Origin: CAZFDT01 sp964518335
GTDB lineage: Bacteria > Planctomycetota > Phycisphaerae > Phycisphaerales > Phycisphaeraceae
NCBI GenBank assembly: GCA_964518335.1
Contig: CAZFDT010000120.1
Coordinates: 1-11,662, forward strand
Direction: 5' to 3'
DNA length: 11,662 nucleotides
Shown here: in pieces, positions 1-6,792 of the stretch
Position numbering within the stretch: the stretch's first letter is position 1
Layout of the letters: every line of letters begins with the position of its first letter
Program-made: the position numbers and the translations under genes
The notes under the pieces: model-generated
What the model was told of the DNA's origin: nothing
The model's database searches: none
The model's input: the letters and a program-made list of their open reading frames with translations, nothing else

Positions 1-113
1 AGGGATCATCGGCAAGAGTCAAACGCAAACTGCAAGTTCTTTTAGGTGCTCTAAGAAAAAGCATCCCCCGAGCAGCAGGTGCGCGGTTCTTGTCGCTGGA
101 CATGAACACATCA

Positions 114-164
114 CCCCGGCCCCCGGCGACCATGCCCCACAGGGCAGAGTCGCCAGGGCCGGGG
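114..164. terminator. Long GC-rich hairpin after the DUF4230 gene
   Basis: The arms at 114-130 and 149-164 are inverted repeats: nine outer pairs (114-122 with 156-164), a small internal bulge, then six pairs (125-130 with 149-154). An inner stem TGCCC/GGGCA (133-137 with 142-146) closes with a four-base loop, so the transcript could form one rod. It lies just past the minus-strand stop at 175. No T-rich tract follows on either strand, so this is not a classical intrinsic terminator. It could be an RNA-stabilising or REP-like structure instead. Confidence 0.4.
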
Positions 165-174
165 ATCGAGTTGT

Positions 175-924
175 TTACCTCAAGGTCCAGCCGAGTTGTC
201 GGGCCAGTTCGATGCACAGGGCACGCGCCCGTTGATGAGCGTGGTCGAGTAGATCTTCGTCGTGCGCCAGTCTCCGCAGGGCGGATTCGCACTGGGTCAT
301 GGCCCGCTGGAGCAGTTGCCGTTCGCCCGCGGGAGTAGGGAGGATCTGCCACAGACCGATGCGTTCGAGTCGGAGGATGCGGGTAGCTTGCAGATCCAGT
401 CGAGAGTTGAGCGGGCGGGCGGGTGGCAACTGCAGCGTGGCGGTGCGGGCGGCATGATCCACGTCGGTGAGCGTGGCTCGGGACAGGTCCACGCCCAGAT
501 CGGCCTGGCCCTGGACATCCAGCAGGCAGGCGATGCCGCCGAGTCTGCCGCGCATGGCCGAGTCGTGGATGAACTGAACGGGAACTCGGAGAACTACCAG
601 GTCCTGCAGTTGGCGGATCTTCTTCAGGGCGACGCCGATCTCGACCTGTTGCGAGCGCGACCACCGGCCTGCCAGGGCGTCAAGCCCCAGCAGGCCGGCG
701 GCGAGCATAGGCAGGATCAGCACTATGGAGAGCAAGCGGGTGATTCGGATCGCCGCGTCGTTGCGAGAAGACGACGTTGACCTGGCCCAGGCCGCGCAGA
801 TGCCCCCCCGGAAGACTGCTCCGGAAGCCTCCCCGAAGGGGTGTGCGGGCGTGGGTGGTTTGGCGTCACGACAGTTGCCGGGCGGGCGAAACGTGGTAGG
901 CTGGATCGCGCCTCGGGGGGGCAT
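175..924 (-). CDS. DUF4230 domain-containing membrane protein
   Basis: The protein has an N-terminal hydrophobic segment (about residues 61-80, RITRLLSIVLILPMLAAG) followed by an extracytoplasmic-looking domain. The block around GVDLSRATLTDVD and TATLQLPPAR matches the DUF4230 pattern, in which a short strand with G-[VI]-DLS precedes a hydrophobic stretch and a proline pair. DUF4230 proteins are single-pass membrane proteins of unknown function. The start is uncertain. The ATG at 924 gives 249 aa, but with a proline-rich leader that overlaps the likely mscL promoter and has no ribosome binding site. A TTG at 735 or GTG at 723 would place the membrane helix at the N terminus. The C-terminal third is Leu/Arg/His-rich and helical. 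It is divergent from mscL. Confidence 0.7.
   Translation of the reverse strand: MPPRGAIQPTTFRPPGNCRDAKPPTPAHPFGEASGAVFRGGICAAWARSTSSSRNDAAIRITRLLSIVLILPMLAAGLLGLDALAGRWSRSQQVEIGVALKKIRQLQDLVVLRVPVQFIHDSAMRGRLGGIACLLDVQGQADLGVDLSRATLTDVDHAARTATLQLPPARPLNSRLDLQATRILRLERIGLWQILPTPAGERQLLQRAMTQCESALRRLAHDEDLLDHAHQRARALCIELARQLGWTLR
875..902 (+). promoter_or_regulatory. Putative sigma-70-like promoter of mscL
   Basis: TTGCCG at 875-880 and TAGGCT at 897-902 are separated by 16 bp and would start transcription about 35 bp before the mscL ATG. The match to consensus is only moderate. An AAGG at 931-934 could serve as ribosome binding site. Confidence 0.35.
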
Positions 925-942
925 AACTGAAAGGGCGCGGCC

Positions 943-1401
943 ATGGGATTGCTCCGAGAGTTCAGGGATTTCGCGGTCAAGGGCAACGCGATCGATCTGG
1001 CGGTGGGCGTGATCATCGGTGCGGCGTTCGGGACGATCGTCAAGAGCGTGACGGACGACCTGATGATGCCGATCGTGGGCATTTTCGGAAAGGCGGATTT
1101 TTCGAACCTGTACGTGCCGCTGACGACGGCGGGGCGGGAGGCGTGGACGGCGGCGTCGGAGGCGGGCAAGCCGCTGACGCTGGGCGACGCCAAGGCGTTC
1201 GGGCCGGTGTTCGCTTACGGCAACTTCATCACGGTGTTCATCAACTTCGTGATCCTGGCGTTCATCATTTTCCTGATGGTGAAGGCGATCAACGTGGCGA
1301 AGAAGTCGGCGGAGAAGGAGAAGGCTGCCGCGCCGCCCCCGGCGCCGCCCGCCGACGTGGTGCTGCTGGGCGAGATCCGCGACATTCTCAAGCAGAAGTG
1401 A
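943..1401 (+). CDS. mscL: Large-conductance mechanosensitive channel MscL
   Basis: MscL forms a homopentameric pore in the inner membrane that opens under membrane tension and releases solutes during hypo-osmotic shock. The 152-aa product has the family layout: an amphipathic N-terminal helix (MGLLREFRDFAVKGNAIDLA), TM1 at about 15-45 with the glycine-rich pore-lining stretch AVGVIIGAAFGTIV, a periplasmic loop, TM2 at about 92-116, and a charged cytoplasmic helix at 140-152 (LLGEIRDILKQK). The loop (about 50-90) and the Ala/Pro linker (129-137) are somewhat longer than in E. coli MscL (136 aa). The start matches the conserved N terminus. It stands alone, divergent from the DUF4230 gene and convergent, with only 9 bp between stops, with the next minus-strand gene. 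Confidence 0.97.
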   Translation: MGLLREFRDFAVKGNAIDLAVGVIIGAAFGTIVKSVTDDLMMPIVGIFGKADFSNLYVPLTTAGREAWTAASEAGKPLTLGDAKAFGPVFAYGNFITVFINFVILAFIIFLMVKAINVAKKSAEKEKAAAPPPAPPADVVLLGEIRDILKQK

Positions 1402-1410
1402 CGCGGGGCG

Positions 1411-2187
1411 TTATGGCACGGGGCCGGTCAGGTTGGTCTGCCGGTCGATGAGTTGCTGCATGGACATGCCGGTCTGGCTTTTGAGTCGGCGGTCGATGGC
1501 GGCGACGTCGGTCTCCCAGGTGGATGCGTTGTCATTGGTGGTGACGGGGATGCCTCTGCCGGCAAAGTGATCGGGTCGGCCGAAGACGGCGATCTTGTTG
1601 TAGTCCACGTCGTCGGTCAGGCCGGGCACGAGGATGAACGATGCGTTCTGTCGTGCCCACTGCGCCTTCTGATCGTCGGGCCACTGGTCGAAGTCGTGCG
1701 GCGTCGAGGTCGAGGCCATGGGTGAAAGGAAATAGTCGGCGGAGACGAACCCGCCGACCGCCAGGACGCCGATGTCGTCGGCGAGTCGATGCTCGTTGCC
1801 CTGAGCGTGGATGATGGACGCCTGATGGATGCCGCGGGCCTGGGTCATGGACTGCATCTGGCGAGCGGTCTGTCGAGCGGCGCCGAGGGCGGGGAGCATG
1901 ATGCCGATCATGAGGGGGGCGACGAGGAGGGACAAACCGCCGAGCACGATGCCGGTGACGGCCATGCCGGTGCCGCGAGCGGGCTTGCCGGGCTTGCCGA
2001 TCTGGGTGACGGCGACGATGCCGAGGACGAGACCGATCAGGCCGAGGATGATGCCGACGCCGATGCATCCGGTGAAGAAGCCCAGCAGGCCAAGGATGAG
2101 CGACGCCACGGCCAGGCCGGAGGTCTTGTCGAGAGAAGTCGGCGTGGGCATGGCATAATCGCCCGCGGCGGGTGGAAGTTGAGTCAT
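1411..2187 (-). CDS. DUF4190 protein with pseudopilin-like segment
   Basis: The protein is predicted to have 258 aa. After a short Pro-rich leader, residues about 22-90 form the DUF4190 unit: two hydrophobic helices rich in Gly (LAVASLILGLLGFFTGC and GMAVTGIVLGGLSLL) joined by a basic turn GKPGKPARG. Residues about 96-123 (IMLPALGAARQTARQMQSM and onward) resemble the start of planctomycete type II secretion or DUF1559 pseudopilins, in which LPAL-x-x-AR follows the membrane helix and a polar helix continues. The remaining ~130 residues look like a small extracytoplasmic domain. The ATG at 2187 is chosen because GGGAG lies nine bases upstream; an ATG at 2238 has no such signal. Function is unknown; an envelope role is inferred. 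It is the last gene of a minus-strand cluster. Confidence 0.85.
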   Translation of the reverse strand: MTQLPPAAGDYAMPTPTSLDKTSGLAVASLILGLLGFFTGCIGVGIILGLIGLVLGIVAVTQIGKPGKPARGTGMAVTGIVLGGLSLLVAPLMIGIMLPALGAARQTARQMQSMTQARGIHQASIIHAQGNEHRLADDIGVLAVGGFVSADYFLSPMASTSTPHDFDQWPDDQKAQWARQNASFILVPGLTDDVDYNKIAVFGRPDHFAGRGIPVTTNDNASTWETDVAAIDRRLKSQTGMSMQQLIDRQTNLTGPVP

Positions 2188-2265
2188 GGGTGCGTACTCC
2201 CGGTGGGTGGTGCGAACAGGCCCGAACGTGGCCTGCATGATACCGCCGCGGCGATCGCCTGTCGT

Positions 2266-2898
2266 TCAGCCGGGCTCGGTGGCGGTGTTGGCGGGGGAGT
2301 CGTCGGTGACGCCCAGGTGTTGGGCGACGCGGTTGTAGATGATGGTCGTCGGCTCGCGGTGGAACTTCCAGTCGTCGAGGAGGATGGTGCGCGTGGCGCC
2401 GGCGTCGTCCTTGAAGTGGACCAGGGCGATGCCCTTGGTTTTCCAGCGGCGGTTGTCGAGGCTGGCGATCTGGTCGAAGCGGCAGCGCAGGCCGGCGTTG
2501 GTCGATAGCCCCGACTCGTCCATGGCGACGTGGCGGTTGATCGAGCGGATGAACCCGGTGGTGAAGATGATGCCGATGGGGAAGACGATCGCGGCCATGA
2601 TGAACTGGGAGTAGATGCCCCAGTCGTTGCGTTCCTTGGGCTGCTCGGGCAGTCCCTGCTCCTTGGCGAGTGCGGCCCACTCGGCCTGGGAGTGGGTCTT
2701 GAGGTAGTCCTGGTACTGGTCCCAGACGCGTTTCTGCTCGGGCCAGCCGATGAACCCGTCGTAGAGGCAGTAGAGGCCGAAGAGGGTGAACCCGATGCCG
2801 ATGACGGCCAGGCGCCAGCGGTAGCTGTTGGCAATGGTGGCTTTGACCGTCGCCGGTGCGGTGGGTGCTGCGGTGTCGTTCATGTCGGTCTCCCCCAT
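2266..2898 (-). CDS. Two-helix membrane protein with PH-like C-terminal domain
   Basis: This 210-aa protein of unknown function has an Ala/Thr/Pro leader, TM1 at about 30-48 (LAVIGIGFTLFGLYCLYDG), a charged loop of ~48 residues, and TM2 at about 97-116 (SQFIMAAIVFPIGIIFTTGF). The cytoplasmic tail at 124-195 has alternating strands ending in a helix (DESGLSTNAGLRCRFDQIAS, then IALVHFKD, ILLDDWKFH and a final IIYNRVAQHLG). That order resembles bacterial PH-like domains, but this is an inference from secondary structure. Two starts are possible. The ATG at 2898 has GGAGGAG nine bases upstream; the ATG at 2883 (205 aa) has GGGGGAG six bases upstream. The gene lies 33 bp downstream of the 75-aa gene and 78 bp upstream of the DUF4190 gene, so the three probably share a transcript. 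Confidence 0.75.
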   Translation of the reverse strand: MGETDMNDTAAPTAPATVKATIANSYRWRLAVIGIGFTLFGLYCLYDGFIGWPEQKRVWDQYQDYLKTHSQAEWAALAKEQGLPEQPKERNDWGIYSQFIMAAIVFPIGIIFTTGFIRSINRHVAMDESGLSTNAGLRCRFDQIASLDNRRWKTKGIALVHFKDDAGATRTILLDDWKFHREPTTIIYNRVAQHLGVTDDSPANTATEPG

Positions 2899-2931
2899 CG
2901 TGACGGGCTCCTCCGGCCACTGATATCTCTA

Positions 2932-3159
2932 TTAATCGAACAGATCGAGGGTACGGCTCCACCAGCGATCGACCATGGCCCGCACGCCCGGCTGTCGCAG
3001 CAGGGCGCTGAACCCGCCCTGATCGACCCGCCGCCGCGGGATGCGCGGCAGCCCGCGATCGGCAGCCAGCGCCCAGGTGAGGAACTCGCTGGTCTGGCGA
3101 ATCATGTCGGCACGCAGGTCGCGCGGACGTGAGCGATGGGCCTGGCCGAAAAGCTGCAC
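2932..3159 (-). CDS. Small conserved-looking protein, unknown function
   Basis: A GTG-started reading frame of 75 codons encodes a basic soluble protein with many Arg and Trp residues (FLTWALAADRG, MVDRWWSRTLDLFD at the C terminus). There is no membrane segment and no motif I recognise. Supporting points are its position 33 bp before the next minus-strand gene, its high-GC backbone-like codon use, and a GGAT ten bases before the GTG. A stop codon lies 15 bases upstream of the GTG, so the start cannot be far wrong. It could still be a chance frame in GC-rich DNA. Confidence 0.5.
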   Translation of the reverse strand: MQLFGQAHRSRPRDLRADMIRQTSEFLTWALAADRGLPRIPRRRVDQGGFSALLRQPGVRAMVDRWWSRTLDLFD

Positions 3160-3267
3160 GGGACATCCAATCGTTTAAGCGCCACGAAGCGCATCGACCG
3201 ATGATTGTATCGACACCTGTCCATGGTTGACGATCGGCGGCAAAAAATCAACCCCTTCGGTTCCACA

Positions 3268-3585
3268 ATGGCCCTGCACGCGCCCCATCCCGGCCACGCC
3301 GACGACCCGCCCAGCGCAACGGGGCGACTGCTGCGCTGGGTCGAGGCCCTGGTATTGCTCGTGGCCATCGCCCTGGCCATGCTCGGATGCCAGTCGGGCA
3401 CGGCGACCGGCGGCACGGTGGGCAAGGGCCTGGGCGCCTGCTGGGGCTCGATCACCGGGGAGGAGGGCCAGACCGACGCCGGCCAGGCCATGGGCCGCGC
3501 CGTCGGCGGGATGATCGGCTCGGCCCTGGGCGTCGAGGCCGACCGTCAGATGCGCCAGTCCCGCTCCGATCGCTACGAGTGGTGA
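3268..3585 (+). CDS. Putative glycine-zipper lipoprotein
   Basis: The product (105 aa from the ATG at 3268) has a hydrophobic stretch LVLLVAIALAMLGC ending at Cys41. This fits a lipoprotein signal whose lipobox (MLGC) is slightly off consensus. The mature part is Gly-rich: GTATGGTVGKGLGACWG, then AMGRAVGGMIGSALGVEADR. That is the spacing of glycine-zipper outer-membrane proteins, which form short membrane-associated helical hairpins. The tail (RQMRQSRSDRYEW) is charged. Earlier in-frame starts exist at 3223 (ATG) and 3205 (TTG), with no clear ribosome binding site for any of them. The 3268 start gives the most usual signal peptide. It is divergent from the 75-aa gene and stands alone. An envelope-structure role is inferred. 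Confidence 0.65.
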   Translation: MALHAPHPGHADDPPSATGRLLRWVEALVLLVAIALAMLGCQSGTATGGTVGKGLGACWGSITGEEGQTDAGQAMGRAVGGMIGSALGVEADRQMRQSRSDRYEW

Positions 3586-3600
3586 GCGCGGCGGGTCCGA

Positions 3601-4164
3601 TCAGCCCTTGGACTTGAGCGATGACAGGACCTCATCCAGCGCCGCCGAGGCGCCCAGGCGATCGCACCAGGTGCGGATGTAGTCCCACTCCAGCGTGTCC
3701 TGCTGAATGCTGATGACGTCGCGCGCGTCGTCGTGGTCCTTGCGCCGCCGGGCGCGCTGGTACCAGTGGAGCTTTTGCACGACGACATCTTCGGCCGTCT
3801 GCATGAAGCGCGGCCGGCCGTCGAGATTGGCGCGGTATCGTCGGGCAAAGCGGGATTGATCGAAGTCCCCATCGCCCAGCTCGAACAGTTCGATGGTGAA
3901 GATCGGCTCATCCACCTCGATGACGTGCCGCGTCTTGCCGGTGATCGTCTCGAAGGACGCCTGCGGGTCCATGATGAAGCCCGGCGGCAATTGCTCGCGC
4001 AGCTTTCTGAGGTCGCCGGGCGTGACCACCACCACGAGATCGGCGTCTTGGGTGGCGCGGGCCACGCCGTAAGCGTTGCTGGAGAACGATCCCACCAGCA
4101 TGTATGGAATATCAAGCCGTTCGACGATGTCGAGGAGGGTTTGGACGACCCCTATTTCGTCCAT
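3601..4164 (-). CDS. AbiEii/DUF6036-like nucleotidyltransferase
   Basis: This 187-aa protein has a minimal nucleotidyltransferase fold. Gly25-Ser26 (MLVGSFSSNAYG) is followed by R36-x-T38-x-D40-x-D42 (ARATQDADLVVVV), the usual G-S...D-x-D metal and nucleotide site. A later strand TIELFEL (90-96) may supply the third acidic residue. The C-terminal helices contain AEDVVVQKLHWYQRARRRKD (124-143), typical of the AbiEii/DUF6036 type. Such enzymes transfer nucleotides to RNA or proteins and often serve in toxin-antitoxin or abortive-infection pairs; which substrate applies here cannot be read from sequence. The ATG at 4164 is preferred because it overlaps the preceding gene by only 13 bp. An ATG at 4200 would overlap by 49 bp. 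It is the second gene of a tight pair. Confidence 0.85.
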   Translation of the reverse strand: MDEIGVVQTLLDIVERLDIPYMLVGSFSSNAYGVARATQDADLVVVVTPGDLRKLREQLPPGFIMDPQASFETITGKTRHVIEVDEPIFTIELFELGDGDFDQSRFARRYRANLDGRPRFMQTAEDVVVQKLHWYQRARRRKDHDDARDVISIQQDTLEWDYIRTWCDRLGASAALDEVLSSLKSKG

Positions 4165-4400
4165 GGGAGGTTCTCGTTTTGCCGGGCGGTGCGCAACCAT
4201 TGGCGAAGCCGGTCCCGGACCTCGGCATCGTTGGCGTCGGGATAGCGGTCGCGGATGGCGCTGGCCATGCGCCGCTTGACCTGGTTGAACAACCGCAGCC
4301 CCGCGGCCATCTTCTCGCTGGGCGATTGCCGACGGGCTTGACGGAGTCGAGCGTCATCGACGAACTGGATGTCTTCCCGCACGGTGTCCATGACCGTCAT
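4152..4400 (-). CDS. Small partner protein of the nucleotidyltransferase
   Basis: An 82-aa charged helical protein. The pattern DDARLRQARRQSPSEKMAAG, then LFNQVKRRM, IRDRYPDA, then EVRDRLRQWLRTAR is one I recall from small genes placed next to nucleotidyltransferases in planctomycetes and some other bacteria. The family has no assigned function that I know of. Its 3' end overlaps the nucleotidyltransferase start by 13 bp, so the two are translated from one message. By analogy with other nucleotidyltransferase pairs it may be a regulator, antitoxin or substrate adaptor. The start is ATG 4400 (with a weak GGGA upstream) or ATG 4391. Confidence 0.75.
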   Translation of the reverse strand: MTVMDTVREDIQFVDDARLRQARRQSPSEKMAAGLRLFNQVKRRMASAIRDRYPDANDAEVRDRLRQWLRTARQNENLPWTK

Positions 4401-4416
4401 TTTATCCCATCGGACT

Positions 4417-5778
4417 TCACCCGATTCTCGCCTGCCCGCCCATGTACGGCCGCAGGGCGTCGGGCACGGTGATGCTGGCGTCGGCGTTCTGGTACAGCTC
4501 GACGATCGGGATCAGGATGCGCGGGCTGGCCAGCACGGTGTTGTTGAGCGAGTGGCAGACGACGTTTTTGCCCGACTCGGGGTCCTTGTAGCGCATGTTG
4601 AGGCGGCGGCACTGGTAGTCGTAGAGCCGGCTGGCCGAGTGCGTCTCGCCGTAGCCCTCGCGGGAAGGCATCCACGTCTCGATGTCGATCATGTCGGCGT
4701 TCTTGGGGCCCAGGTCGCCCGTGCAGCACTGCAGCAGGCGATAGGGCAACTGCAGCGCCTGCAGCAGCTCCTGGACGTACCCGATCATCTTCCCGTGCCA
4801 CGCCCGACTCTCGGCCTCGTCGGCGCGGCAGATCACCACCTGCTCGACCTTGTCGAACTGGTGGATGCGGTACAGCCCCGCCGTGTCCTTGCCCGCCGCC
4901 CCCGCCTCGCGGCGGAAGCACGTGCTCACCGTCGTGTACTTCAGCGGCAGCCTCTCACCGTCGAGGATTTCGCCCATGTGCAGGCCCATCAGCCCCACCT
5001 CGCCCGTGCCGGTGAGATAAAGGTCGTAACCCCCGCCGCGCTCGGTCTCCTTCACCTCGTACGCCTGCTCGCGCCCCTGCGGGAAAAAGCCCGTGCCCAC
5101 CATCACCTCGTCGCGCACCAGCACGGGCACGCTCGCTGCAGTAAACCCGTGCTTCTGCGTCATGAAGTCGAAGGCAAACCGCAGGACCGCGTTGTGCAGC
5201 TTCATGCCGTCGCCCAGCAGCACGTAGCTGCGGCTGCCCGCCATCTTCACGCCACGCTCGAAATCGACCATGCCCAGGGCCGCCATCAGCTCGATGTGGC
5301 TCTTGGGCTCGAACCCCTTGTTGTCGGCAAAGGACTTGCGGGGGTCGAACCAGTCGGGCGACCACGCGTTCAACTCGACGTTGTCGTCGCTGCTCCTGCC
5401 CACCGGCACATCGGCGTCGGCGGGCTGGGGCACCTGCAGCCACAGCGCGTCGCGCTGCGATTCGAGCGATTTGAGTCGCTCGGCCAGTGCGGCCTCCTCC
5501 GCCTTGATCGCGTTCGGCCGCGCCTGCAACGCCTTCATCTGCGCCTGCAGGTCCGCCCGCTCCGCGTCCCCAGCCTTCTTGAGCCGACCCGCCAACTGCC
5601 CGATCTCCTTGCCGATGCGGTTCTTCTCCGCCGTCAGGCTCTCGGCCTGCGTCTGCGTCTGCCGCAGCGACTCATCGACGTGCAGCAACTCCTCCACGAT
5701 CGCCGCGTCCACGCCCTTGTCGGCGGCGCCCTTGCGATACCGGTCCGGCCGCTCCCGCAAATCCTTGAGGTCGATCAT
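4417..5778 (-). CDS. serS: Seryl-tRNA synthetase
   Basis: This class II aminoacyl-tRNA synthetase charges tRNA-Ser (and tRNA-Sec where present) with serine in the cytoplasm. The 453-aa length is close to usual. Residues about 1-115 form the long coiled-coil arm that grips the tRNA (MIDLKDLRERPDRYRKGA, then Leu/Lys/Glu heptads). The catalytic core includes TGE at 258-260 for serine recognition, motif 2 from Phe288 (FRREAGAAGKDTAGLYRIHQ), and motif 3 around Arg420 (LNNTVLASPRILIP), which is the Thermus-like form rather than the E. coli GSGLAVGR form. The C terminus is LRPYMGG. The ATG at 5778 gives the standard M-[IL]-DLK start; an ATG at 5787 adds three residues. It is divergent from the DUF58 gene across 84 bp. 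Confidence 0.97.
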   Translation of the reverse strand: MIDLKDLRERPDRYRKGAADKGVDAAIVEELLHVDESLRQTQTQAESLTAEKNRIGKEIGQLAGRLKKAGDAERADLQAQMKALQARPNAIKAEEAALAERLKSLESQRDALWLQVPQPADADVPVGRSSDDNVELNAWSPDWFDPRKSFADNKGFEPKSHIELMAALGMVDFERGVKMAGSRSYVLLGDGMKLHNAVLRFAFDFMTQKHGFTAASVPVLVRDEVMVGTGFFPQGREQAYEVKETERGGGYDLYLTGTGEVGLMGLHMGEILDGERLPLKYTTVSTCFRREAGAAGKDTAGLYRIHQFDKVEQVVICRADEAESRAWHGKMIGYVQELLQALQLPYRLLQCCTGDLGPKNADMIDIETWMPSREGYGETHSASRLYDYQCRRLNMRYKDPESGKNVVCHSLNNTVLASPRILIPIVELYQNADASITVPDALRPYMGGQARIG

Positions 5779-5835
5779 GGCAGGCATGTTACCGCAACCC
5801 CGCCCCCGCCCGCGCCGCCACGCCCCGCGCCGGGA

Positions 5836-5841
5836 TAGAAT
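5836..5841 (+). promoter_or_regulatory. Possible -10 element of the DUF58 operon
   Basis: TAGAAT in an otherwise very GC-rich 84-bp divergent spacer sits 22 bp before the DUF58 ATG. No -35 element is recognisable, so this is only suggestive. Confidence 0.25.
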
Positions 5842-5862
5842 CTCCCGCAACCCACGCATCGC

Positions 5863-6792
5863 ATGGCACTGACCACCATCGCCAGCCCGTCGCCGTCGCG
5901 CTCCTCGCTGCTCTCAGCCGAGTTCATCCGTCAACTCGACCGGCTCGATGTGATGTCGCGCAAGATCCTCCGCGGACGCATGCAGGGCGAGCGCCGCTCC
6001 AAGAAGCGCGGCCAGAGCGTCGAGTTCGCCGACTACCGCAACTACGTCGTCGGTGACGACCTGCGATTCATCGACTGGAACCTCTACGCCCGCCTCGACA
6101 AGCTCTTCCTCCGGCTCTTCATGGAGGAAGAGGACCTGTCCGTGAGCCTCGTCATCGACACCACCGCGTCGATGGATTACGGCGAACCCCGGAAGCTGGA
6201 TTACGCCAAGCGACTCGTCGCGGCGCTGGGCTATGTGTCGCTGGCGAAGTTCAACCGGCTCAGCGTGTTCGCGTTCGCCCCCGGCGGCATCGACGAGTCG
6301 ATCCGCGGCCTGCGCGGGCGAAGGCCCATCCCCCAGATGCTGGCGTTCCTCGATGCGCTGACGCCGATCGACGGCCCCGGCGACCTGGCCGCCGTCACCA
6401 AGCGATTGGCGCTGTTGCAGCGCCAGCCGGGCGTCGTTGTCGTCGTCAGCGACTTCTTCGATAAAGGCGACCTCAACGACGCCCTGCGATACCTCGCCCA
6501 GCCGCACTTCGACGTGTACGTCATCCAGTTGCTCAGCCCGCAGGAGATCGACCCGATGAAGGGCCAGCTCATCGGCGATCTGCGCCTGCGCGACCTGGAG
6601 GACGGCGACACCGCCGAGGTTTCCGTCACGCCCGCACTGCTCAAACGCTACCAGACCAACCTGCAGGCCTACTGCCAGCACGTGCGCGACCAATGCGTCC
6701 GTCGCGGCGCCGCCTATCTCGCCGGCGACACCAGCGTGCCGTTCGACACCATGGTGCTCAAGTACCTGCGGCAGCGGGGGCTGCTGGGATGA
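5863..6792 (+). CDS. DUF58 domain-containing protein
   Basis: A 309-aa cytoplasmic-looking protein. The DUF58 signature runs at about 55-91 (FADYRNYVVGDDLRFIDWN, then LFMEEED). It is followed by a von Willebrand A-like fold whose metal site begins D99-T-T-A-S103. The classical form is D-x-S-x-S, so Ser is replaced by Thr at the middle position. A later strand VVVVSDFFDKGDL carries the usual acidic end. DUF58 proteins usually work with MoxR-type AAA ATPases and with BatA-like membrane proteins in complexes thought to assemble or activate other proteins. Here the start codon of the BatA-like gene overlaps its stop (ATGA), showing translational coupling. No MoxR gene lies in the window; the upstream neighbour is divergent serS. 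Confidence 0.93.
   Translation: MALTTIASPSPSRSSLLSAEFIRQLDRLDVMSRKILRGRMQGERRSKKRGQSVEFADYRNYVVGDDLRFIDWNLYARLDKLFLRLFMEEEDLSVSLVIDTTASMDYGEPRKLDYAKRLVAALGYVSLAKFNRLSVFAFAPGGIDESIRGLRGRRPIPQMLAFLDALTPIDGPGDLAAVTKRLALLQRQPGVVVVVSDFFDKGDLNDALRYLAQPHFDVYVIQLLSPQEIDPMKGQLIGDLRLRDLEDGDTAEVSVTPALLKRYQTNLQAYCQHVRDQCVRRGAAYLAGDTSVPFDTMVLKYLRQRGLLG

Noticed and set aside
2..64. Open minus-strand frame starting ATG at 64 and leaving the window (MLFLRAPKRT...)
   Set aside because: Only 21 codons are visible, the ribosome binding site is doubtful and no motif is recognisable.
1532..3166. Long open minus-strand frame spanning three genes, rich in Arg, His and Pro
   Set aside because: It is a third-position GC artefact that overlaps three better-supported genes in another frame and has no domain-like sequence.
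4417..4560. SerRS motif 3 reading NNTVLASPR instead of the E. coli GSGLAVGR
   Set aside because: A Thermus-like version with NN...A-[TS]-PR is an established variant that keeps the key Arg, so it is not an anomaly.
4369..5838. Long plus-strand frame opposite serS
   Set aside because: It is the antisense shadow of a certain gene; its His/Val/Leu/Arg-rich composition is that of an antisense frame.
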